This document shows, in pieces, positions 56,050 to 64,000 of a stretch of DNA of 64,000 bases (its first letter is position 1; the number at the start of each line of letters is the position of its first letter). The position numbers were made by a program, and so were the translations under genes. Under the pieces are notes generated by a model. That model had not been told where the DNA came from, searched no databases, and worked only from the letters and a program-made list of their open reading frames with translations. Source of the DNA: Petunia secreta (taxonomy: Eukaryota > Streptophyta > Magnoliopsida > Solanales > Solanaceae). The stretch lies in NCBI GenBank assembly GCA_029990175.1, contig JARKIP010000516.1:1-64000 (forward strand), written 5' to 3'.

Positions 56050-57230
56050 TTGAATACAGCGATTCCGCCGAAGAAACTGACAGCTGCCCAGAAGGGCAAG
56101 GCTATTGTCGGCCAGGGTACTAGTAGAGTTCCACCTGAGGTGGATAAGAGTGAGGAGTCCAGACCTGAGTTTCCATCTGAGGCCTCACAGATCCCTTCAG
56201 TTCAGGGCAATATTAGAGGTAATTCAGCTGCCATACCTCCAGCTCCTCAGCCTGATAGTCAGGGGCAGGAAGTGAGGGATGCCATCAGATTATTGACCAG
56301 TGTTGTAGTCGCTCATACTAGACAGCATAGTGCAGATGCCCAGGGAGATACTGGATCTAGGATCAGGGATTTTATCCGACTAGAGCCTCCAGTCTTTACT
56401 GGATCCCGTACGGGAGAGGACCCTCAGGATTTTCTTGTGAGGATAGGCAGGGTGTTGAGGGTCATGCATGCATCAGAGACAGAGTCAGTAGAGTTACCTG
56501 CATTCAGATTGCATGACCTAGCAGCAGGGTGGTATCAGACATGGGAGCTATCTAGAGGGTCAGATGTTACTCCGGCGACTTGGAAGGAATTCTCAGATGC
56601 CTTCCTTCATCAGTATATGCCCATAGAGACACAGAGAGCACGTGATGATCAGTTCCTGACCTTGAGATAGGGAAGTTTGAGTGTAGAAGAGTATAATTAT
56701 CGCTTTAATTCTTTAGCAAGGTTTGCCCCCACTGTGGTAGCAAGTATGGAGGATAGAATTCACAGGTATGTAGTGGGACTTGGTCCGCACCTGGTGAACG
56801 AGTGTATGACGGTTGCTATGCAGTTAGGTATGAACATATCATCCATTCAGGCATTTGCTTTATCACTTGAGGAGAGGAAGTAGAAATAGAGAGCCGACAA
56901 GGATAGAGGGTTACCTAAGAGGGATAGATTGTTTGGTTCATTAACAGAGACATCCGGAGCGAGTAGACATCAGAGTGTTAGACAGCCACCAGCTAGTATA
57001 CCTACACAGTCTCGTGGCCCGAGATCTGATAGACCTCCTCAGTCCAAAGCTAGTCAAGCATCACGGACGTCAGGATTTCATCGCCGTGGTACTTCGCTAC
57101 CGGCCAGTCAGACATATCCTAGATGTTAAGATTGTGGTAAACGCTACTTAGGTCCATGTCGGTTAGGAGTTGATACTTGTTATATTTGTCGCGAGGCAAG
57201 CCATTTCATGAGAGATTGCCCGACTAGGGG
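56050..57230 (+). pseudogene. gag: Tekay gag
   Basis: The frame opens with a TTG at 56050, perhaps a mutated ATG, since no in-frame ATG precedes it. Residues 100-205 form the Retrotrans_gag domain (Phe-Ile-Arg-Leu-Glu-Pro-Pro-Val-Phe-Thr-Gly, Asp-Pro-Gln-Asp-Phe-Leu, Thr-Trp-Lys-Glu-Phe). TAG at 56668 stands before Gly-Ser-Leu-Ser-Val-Glu-Glu-Tyr. More stops lie at 56881-56889 and 57127. The CCHC zinc knuckle (Cys-Tyr-Ile-Cys-Arg-Glu-Ala-Ser-His-Phe-Met-Arg-Asp-Cys) lies at 57178-57219. Confidence 0.88.
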
Positions 57231-58035
57231 TGGTAGTGGTGCAGCCCAGCCAGCTAGATCAGCAGTAGCTTCCTCAGCACCAGCACGCCCTCAGGGGCAT
57301 GTTCTTCGGGGACCAGCAGAACTGAAAGAACTTAAGGAGCAACTGAAGGATTTATTAGATAAAGGCCTCATCAGACCTAGCATTTCCCCGTCGGGAGCCC
57401 CGGTATTGTTTGTGAAAAAGAAAGATGGCTCTCTACGCATGTGCATAGATTACAGACAGCTAAATAAAGTCACTATCAAGAATAAATACCCTCTGCCCAA
57501 GATTGATGACTTGTTCGAACAACTCCAGGGTGCCAAGTGCATCTCGAAGATAGATTTGCGATCAAGCTACCATCAGGTTAGAGTCAGAGAATCTGATATA
57601 CCTAAGACTGCATTCAGGACTAGGTATGGCCATTATGAGTTTTTAGTGATGTCGTTTGGTCTCACTAATGCCTCTGCAGTATTTATGGATCTGATGAACA
57701 GCGTATTCAGGCTTTATCTAGATTTATTTGTGATTATATTTATTGATGATATTCTCATCTATTCAAAGTCTGAATCAGAGCATGCAGAGCACTTACGCAC
57801 AGTATTGGGTACTCTTCGGGACCAGCAATTATATGCTAAGTTCTCAAAGTGTGAATTCTGGTTAGATTCAGTGGCATTTCTTTGCCATATAGTTTCAGCA
57901 TAAGGAATTAAAGTAGATGGCCAGAAGATCGAGACTGTGAAGAATTGGCCCAGACCTACGACACTAACTGAAGTACGTAGTTTTCTGGGTTTGGAAAGTT
58001 ATTACAGAAGGTTCACAAAAGGTTTTTCCTCCATT
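57231..58035 (+). pseudogene. Tekay reverse transcriptase, joined to gag without a protease
   Basis: About 30 residues after the zinc knuckle the frame goes straight into Glu-Leu-Lys-Glu-Gln-Leu...Asp-Lys-Gly-Leu-Ile-Arg-Pro, the N-terminal end of RT. The aspartic protease and the usual linker are missing. RT motifs follow: Val-Leu-Phe-Val-Lys-Lys-Lys-Asp-Gly, Cys-Ile-Asp-Tyr-Arg-Gln-Leu-Asn, Ser-Lys-Ile-Asp-Leu-Arg, Met-Ser-Phe-Gly-Leu-Thr-Asn-Ala and catalytic Phe-Ile-Asp-Asp (57739-57750). A TAA at 57901 and frame changes near 58030 break it. Confidence 0.88.
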
Positions 58036-58570
58036 GCAGCTCCACCAAATTGACACAGAAAATAGCTAAATTTGAGTGGTCTGATTCTTGCGAGCACAGT
58101 TTCCAAGAACTAAAGAACAGGTTGATAACAGCTCCAGTACTTATACTTCCAGAGGGATCTGAGGACTATGTCATTTACTGTGACGCTTCTCGAATTGGTC
58201 TTGGTTGTGTTTTGATGCAGCACGGAAGAGTAATTGCCTATGCTTCCAGGCAGCTGAAAAAGCACGAGCAGAATTACCCTACCCATGATCTGGAGCTTGC
58301 AGCAATCATTCATGCATTAAAGATTTGGAGACATTATCTGTACGGAGTTCATGTTGATATTTATACAGACCACAAGAGCCTCCAGTACATATTTAAGCAA
58401 AAGGAGCTAAACCTACGACAGAGGCGGTGGCTAGAGTTGCTGAAGGACTACGACGTGGACATTCTTTTTCATCCGAGTAAAGCGAATGTTATTGCTGATG
58501 CCCTTAGTCGTAAGTCTATGGGTAGTCTATCTTATTTACAGCCACAGAAAAGAGAGTTAGCTCATGCACT
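58036..58570 (+). pseudogene. Tekay RNase H
   Basis: Part of the long open frame 58050-59261. Residues 40-115 contain Tyr-Cys-Asp-Ala-Ser, Gly-Leu-Gly-Cys-Val-Leu-Met-Gln, Tyr-Ala-Ser-Arg-Gln-Leu and Thr-Asp-His-Lys-Ser-Leu-Gln, followed by Asn-Val-Ile-Ala-Asp-Ala-Leu-Ser-Arg-Lys, the standard RNase H signature of Ty3/gypsy pol. The active-site Asp residues (Cys-Asp-Ala, Thr-Asp-His) and the Glu of Asp-Leu-Glu-Leu are present. Confidence 0.88.
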
Positions 58571-60091
58571 CCACCAGTTGGCCAGCAGGGGAGTCAGATT
58601 AATTGATTTAGAGGACGCAGGAGTTACAGTTCAGAAAGCAGCCACTACTTGCCTAGTTACAGAAGTAAAACAGCGTCAGTATGAGGATCCAGTTCTAGTT
58701 GAATACAGACAAATAGCCAGAAGAAAACCGGAGTCACTATACAGGGTTACTAGTGATGGGGTTCTCATGTATAAAGATAGACTTTGTGTTCCTGACGTTG
58801 CAGATTTACGTGGACAGATTATGACTGAGGCACACTATTCCAGGTACACTATTCATCCAGGTTCGACTAAGATGTACCATGACCTTAAGCAGATTTACTG
58901 GTGGGACGGAATGAAGCGCGACATAGCAGAATTTGTGGCTCAGTGTCCTAACTGCCAGCAGGTTAAGGTCGAGCATAAAAAACCTAGTGGTTTGTTACAG
59001 GAAATCGAGATTCCATCATGGAAATGGGAAGCAATGAATATGGACTTCATTACAGGCTTGCCCCGTACGCGGAGCAGGTATGACTCTATTTGGGTTATAG
59101 TTGACAGGCTTACTAAATCAGCTCATTTCTTGCCTGTTAGAACTACATATACAGCGGAGGATTATGCTAGACTTTATATCAGAGAGATAGTGCGCCTACA
59201 TGGTATTCTAGTATCTATCATTTCAGACAGGGGCGCACAGTTTATAGCAAATTTCTGGTGATCATTGCAGACAGGTTTAGGGACACAAATGAATCTGAGT
59301 ACAGCATTTCATCCACAGACAGACGGACAGGCTGAGCGGACCATTCAGACCTTAGAAGATATGCTTAGAGCTTGCGTGTTGGATTTTGGAGGCAGTTGGA
59401 GTGATCATCTACCATTGATAGAGTTTGCATATAATAATAGCTATCATTCCAGCATACAGCTGGCACCATATGAAGCTTTGTATGGGCGCAAATGCAGGTC
59501 TCCTATAGGATGGTTCGAGGTTGGCGAGTCTCAATTGATAGGTCCAGATTTAATCCAACAAGCCGTTGATAAAGTCAAGTTGATCAGGGAAAGATTATTA
59601 GCAGCGCAGAGCAGACAGAAGTCCTATGCAGATAATCGACGTCGAGATTTAGAATTTCAGATTGGCGATTGGGTATTCCTGAAAGTATCACCTATGAAAG
59701 GCGTTATGAGATTTGGAAAGAAGGGGAAGCTTAGCCCTAGATTTATTGGTCCATATCAGGTTATCAGGCGAATTGGGCGTGTAGCCTACGAGTTAGACCT
59801 TCCAGCAGACCTTCAGGAGGTACATCTAGTATTCCATGTTTCTATGCTCAGAAATGTGTTGGAGATCCTTCTAGAGTTGTACCAGTAGATGATGTACAGA
59901 TCACAGAGCAATTAACTTATGAAGAGGTGCCAGTTGCAATTTTAGATAGGCAGATTCGTCGACTAAGGACGAAAGACATTCCTTCAGTTAAAGTGCTATG
60001 GCAAAGCAATAACGTAGAGGAAATAACTTGGGAAGCTGAGAGTGATATGAGAGACAAGTATCCACATCTCTTCACTACTTCAGGTATATAA
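58571..60091 (+). pseudogene. Tekay integrase and chromodomain
   Basis: HHCC finger at about 58830-58965 (Ala-His-Tyr-Ser...Ile-His-Pro-Gly...Cys-Pro-Asn-Cys). Catalytic Asp residues in Asn-Met-Asp-Phe-Ile (about 59040) and Ser-Asp-Arg-Gly-Ala-Gln-Phe (about 59224), and Glu in Gln-Ala-Glu-Arg (about 59332). A TGA at 59259-59261 cuts between the last two. The open frame 59265-59888 runs to Phe-His-Val-Ser-Met-Leu. After a frameshift near 59870, about 59915-60090 encodes a chromodomain-like segment (Ile-Leu-Asp-Arg-Gln, Val-Leu-Trp, Thr-Trp-Glu-Ala-Glu) that would target chromatin. Confidence 0.87.
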
Positions 60092-60148
60092 TAGAACCTT
60101 GTTTAATGCTTTTACATACTTCATGTCACATTTGAGGACAAATGTTCC

Positions 60149-60162
60149 AAAGGGGGGAAGAT
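60149..60162 (+). other. Polypurine tract of the Tekay element
   Basis: AAAGGGGGGAAGAT abuts the 3' LTR, the usual start site for plus-strand synthesis. The FVPKGG-like coding remnant just before it is no longer in frame. Confidence 0.85.
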
Positions 60163-62648
60163 TGTTACACCTCGTATATCCAAAGTGAGGTATATCATTC
60201 TAATGACATGTTAAGAATGATTTAGTGATCTTAAAGTCATAATTGGACCATATATGACTTTTATATGTTGAATATAAAGGTTGGGAAAAATCAGATTTAA
60301 ATTGCGGAAAAACCGACTAAAGATTTGCCTTTTAACGGAGCTTTTTCAGCAATTAATTCTGTGTGTTATATGAAGTTTTTTAGAGACATATGATATACCA
60401 AATTAAAGATCTTGGAGTTTAGTTTCCAAAAATTTTGACGGTTTGTTCATACAATGTCTGGATAAAAAGATATGAGTATCAGAAGTCAGACCAGAAAAAG
60501 GGACATAAGCGCAAAAGAGGGCTAGAAATGAAATATTTTTGTGAAAAGAGAAATTATTCATTTTTTCGAAATGTTCCAGAAAACCCACGATATAAGCAGA
60601 CCTCTCTGGAGTTGAATCAATTTTTTTTTTAATTTTGAAGAAACCACATCAATTTTGACTCGAAACGGAAGACGGATTGCGTCAAAACGCTCTATGCGAT
60701 TAGGGTAACATTATGCTACCTTCAATTTCGTCTATAGTTTGAGTTTTAGAATTACTTCATAGCTAAGTAAAGTACCTAAATTATATTTTATGGCTTGTTT
60801 AAGCTTTATAAGGTGTGGAATTCAAAGGAAACAAAGTTTAGGAGCTAGAATCATCAAAGGTATGTAAGACTAAACCTTTCTTTTGACAAGGCATGTATCT
60901 TTTAGTTTTTGAAGCTCTTCTTAGTTCTAATCTTAGTGTTTCTTGTGAGAAACTTGTATGGTACCAAGGAAACCTTGTATATACTTAATTTGGTACTAAA
61001 ATCCAAGGTGAAAGACGTCCAAATCAGCAAGACAAAACGTTTCAAAATCCAGAACATTGTTTTGATCTTTGGACAGTTATTAGTATATTGATCACAACTC
61101 CTTGTACAAAATTGATATTTAGATTCTTTAAGAATCCCCAGAATCCTAAGACATACATCTACAACTTTCATGCAGACCATGAAGTCTATATCTTTCATCT
61201 ACACTTTGAAAATTAGGTTGAAAGTCAGGACAGTGGTGCTGTCCAGACATTCTATCTGCGGATTTGTTATGTCATCCAGTTGTCTCATCTTGTCATCCGT
61301 TTAACATGTTTATGTTATCAGTTTATCTGGGTATCCATTCCCGTGTATAGTATAGTGTTGGTTCTGTTTTGCGGATCATCCAGTTTCAGGGGAAACTCTG
61401 CCGAAATTTTTATAGAAATTCAAAGAGTTTGACAAATTCTGAGTTCTAGGTTGTGTTTAAAATTCTATCAAGGGTTTTCTTATCATTCCTTGAGTCCATA
61501 TCTATTGTTGCCACATGTGTTATGCCTCATACATGCTTATGCTTATATTGTGATCATGTTATGTGTGATTTGGAGTCCCCCATAGAGGCTGGACATTGGA
61601 CACACAGTCCGGTCGCGTGTGATACTACCCGTCTGGGGGATATAGCCCCTCTTGTTCAGGCGGGAGTTGAAACACCCAGTGTGACCGGGTGTCATTCACA
61701 CACTCTGACCAGAGAGACTAGATATTACTGGCTGGGGGGATGTAGCCCATAACACCCACCAGGTTTGTTATATACGCGTATATAGCCACAGTATGCACTG
61801 CATGATTATATGTGAGGCTAGTTCAGATGTTCAGTTACCTGATTTGGGGGGATATAGCCCATAACACCAGGCATGTACCAGTTCAGATAACAGTTCAGTT
61901 TTAGCTCAGTACCAGTTATCAGTTCTCAGTTATCAGCCACCAGTTTTTAGTGTCAGTATCAGTTGACAGCTTTCGGTTCTAATTTCTAGTTACCGGTTAC
62001 CCGTCATATTACAGTCATTTATCAGTATAGTTCAGCTCAGTCTTCAGTTTCAGATTCAGCTAGACTTCAGGTTATATTCAGACCATGTTTAGTACGTCTT
62101 AAGATTTCCTGCTACAGTGCTATGCTTCAGCTCATGTTTACACATTTATATTCCAGCCTTACAGTTTCATCCAGCTATGATTTACTATATGCTCAGGCCT
62201 TACATACTTTGTACATATCGTGCTCACGCCCTTTTTTTTTGGCGCTGCGTTTCATGCCGCGCAGGTACAGAGAGAGCAGACCCTGAGCCACGTTAGTAGG
62301 CTATCTACCAGCTGTTGGAGTCACTCCGTCTCTTCCGGAGTATACTACTTTTGGTATGTTGTACAGATGTCGAGTAGGTATGGCGGGGCCATGTCCCGTC
62401 CTTTGTATATTCAGTTCAGCACTCTTAGAGGCCTATAGATATGTCCCTGTGTGGTGCAGTCAGTATGTTATATATATCATCGTGTGATAGCCTTGTCATC
62501 TTTCCAAACTTTATGTTTTCAGTAAATGTGTATGTATTCATAACCAGATTGCCAGCTCATCTCTATAATTCATAGATTATTAATAGGTTTAGCGATAATC
62601 GACACTTAGTGTCGGTTATCCGTCGCGGCCCTAGGTTGGGTCGTGACA
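60163..62648 (+). repeat. 3' LTR of the Tekay element
   Basis: 2486 bp, six bases shorter than its partner. Most differences lie in 60163-60600. It is followed by TSD TTATG at 62649-62653 and then by the resumed Athila gag frame. Confidence 0.93.
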
Positions 62649-62653
62649 TTATG

Positions 62654-63240
62654 TGACCCCCGGAGGTGTTCTTTTGTCTCTTCTCCAACAAGGGCAAGAG
62701 GGATACTATACGGAATAATATTACAATGTGAAAGATGGAGAAGAAGCAAATTATGTAGGAAACTACCAAAGGAAAATAGGGTATGATCAAGGTGGTTATC
62801 AAAGACCTTATCAATAACCCTACCAAGAACCAGATCAACAAGCCTACCAACAACAATGGCAATGGAGGCCAAGTCAAGGAAGAGGTAATTGGAGTAGCAA
62901 CCAAGAGGGGAGAGGAGCCGGTTCTTCTCAACAATATGCTCCAAGACCTACTTTCAAACAACATAATCAAGAAGCGAAAGCTCCTACAAAGTTGGAAGAA
63001 ATGATGAGTCAAATGCTTCAAAATCAACAAGGATACTCCGAAGACATGAAAGATATGAGGCAAACTATGACATCACATTCCACATCCATCAAGGAGCTTG
63101 AGTCGCAAATGAGCCAACTAGCACATCAAGTCAATCAAAGGTCGCAAGGAGCATTACTAAGTGATACGGTAGTGAATCCTAAAAGAGGCGGTAAGGACCA
63201 AGTGATGGCAATCAAAATTCGAAGTGGCAAGATATGGGAA
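62654..63240 (+). pseudogene. gag: Athila C gag, second part
   Basis: Resumes right after the TSD with Pro-Gly-Gly in the same place as in Athila A gag. It has a Tyr/Gln-rich repeat region with stops and a frame change (62700-62990), then the open frame 62992-63246: Lys-Leu-Glu-Glu-Met-Met, Ser-Thr-Ser-Ile-Lys-Glu-Leu-Glu-Ser-Gln-Met, Val-Asn-Gln-Arg and Val-Asn-Pro-Lys-Arg...Lys-Ile-Trp-Glu-Asp. Stop at 63244. Confidence 0.85.
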
Positions 63241-64000
63241 GACTAAAAAGCCAAGAGTAATGATGATGCGGAGTTGAGAATGCAAGATGATCATGTAGGT
63301 ACCGAGTGGAATGATAATGAAGCTATTGGAGAGGAGATGGTGCAAGAAAAAATGGAGAGGCAAAGTGATGTGTTCGTGCAAGAGAATGATGATGATGTTC
63401 AAGAAGTCATTAAAAACCCTACCCCCCAAAACACCACTACCCAAATGGCCAAACCGAAGAAAACCCCATAATCCAAAAAAAGCCTTCCTAACCCGAGCTC
63501 CATTCCTAAAATACCCATTCCTTTCCCACAAAAGAGAAACAAACAAAGAGAAATGTCTCATGCAAAGAAGATTTGGGAGAAGATAGCAAGCACTTCTATC
63601 AACATCCCATTAGTTGATGCATTGGGACAAATGCCCAATATTGCTAAATTCATGAAAGACTTGGTGACTAAGAAGACATATGGAGATTTCGAGACAATCA
63701 AGGTAACTCATCAAGTGAGTGCAATTGTGTTAAAACACATGGCATAAAAAATGGAAGATCCCGGGGCTTTTACTATTCCATGCACCATTGGTGGGAGACA
63801 CTTCAACAAGGCCTTGTGTGACCTCGGTGCGAGTATCAATTTGATGCCATATGCGGTGTATAAGACATTGGACATCAAAGCACCGATACCAATAACAATG
63901 AATCTATAAATAATCGACCGCTCAATGAAGATTCCGATTGGGATTATTGATAATGTATTCGTCAAGGTAGACAAATTCATCTTCCCAATGGATTTTGTTA
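63241..64000 (+). pseudogene. Athila C linker and aspartic protease (runs off the right edge)
   Basis: 63274-63750 is an acidic linker ending in the Lys-Phe-Met-Lys-Asp-Leu-Val-Thr-Lys-Lys motif that precedes Athila protease. From 63760 the protease reads Cys-Thr-Ile-Gly-Gly...Ala-Leu-Cys-Asp-Leu-Gly-Ala-Ser-Ile-Asn-Leu-Met-Pro, with the catalytic Asp-Leu-Gly intact. Stops occur at 63471, 63748 and 63907. The window ends before the Ile-Leu-Gly-Arg motif and RT. Confidence 0.8.

Larger units (their letters stand above)
53365..62648 (+). mobile_element. Tekay/Del-type chromovirus (9.3 kb), inserted in Athila C gag
   Basis: LTRs 53365-55856 and 60163-62648 start TGTTACACC and end GGGTCGTGACA, with perfect TSD TTATG (53360-53364 and 62649-62653). 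The internal region is only 4.3 kb: gag with a CCHC knuckle, RT, RNase H, integrase and a chromodomain-like C-terminus, which places it in the Tekay/Del branch. The protease is missing and stop codons break every domain. LTR differences are concentrated in the first 450 bp and look like a few percent at most overall, so it is of intermediate age. Confidence 0.93.

Overview
The window is intergenic DNA from a large, repeat-rich dicot plant genome. A Solanaceae-type genome is my best guess, from the look of the MITEs and of the Athila, Tat/Ogre and Tekay families, but this rests on memory and not on a search. Nearly every recognisable coding segment is a retrotransposon domain or a decayed transposon-associated gene. 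I see no intact host gene, no rRNA or tRNA gene and no CRISPR array.

Left part (1-16.3 kb): a decayed gene with a DUF1985/Ulp1-type (MULE-associated) domain lies on the + strand (exons near 1277-1882, 10701-11190 and 11746-11972). Its first intron holds an 8.7-kb Tat-like, gag-protease-only LTR element on the minus strand (1907-10581, TSD ACATA). This element carries a separate spliced gene on its antisense strand (2680-6880), which is itself broken by an Athila solo LTR (4292-5608, TSD ATTAG). Two Helitron-like 3' ends face each other at 453 and 13369. A Mutator-type MITE (15881-16260, 9-bp TSD) closes this part.

Middle part (16.3-46.5 kb): a Russian-doll insertion. A Ty1/copia element on the minus strand is split inside its reverse transcriptase by a 27.7-kb Athila-type Ty3/gypsy element (17807-45519, TSD ATGGG). 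Within the Athila downstream ORF sit a very young Ogre/Tat-like gag-only element with 3483-bp LTRs (21409-35840, TSD GCTTC) and a hAT-type MITE (37319-37808, TSD GCTGCATT). The Ogre-like internal region holds two minisatellite arrays and several strong RNA hairpins.

Right part (46.5-64 kb): an Athila LTR with a deleted body (46514-50638) runs directly into a second Athila LTR and gag (50639 onward). That gag is interrupted by a 9.3-kb Tekay/Del-type chromovirus (53365-62648, TSD TTATG) with 2.5-kb LTRs, and resumes at 62654 to the window edge.

Order of events read from nesting: copia first, then Athila A, then the Ogre-like copy and the hAT MITE; separately Athila C, then Tekay. LTR pairs agree: I found only four differences in the Ogre-like pair, a few percent in Tekay, and more plus indels in Athila A and the Tat-like element. 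No element here looks autonomous. They lack integrase, protease or the whole polymerase, or carry stop codons, so any mobility would depend on enzymes supplied elsewhere.
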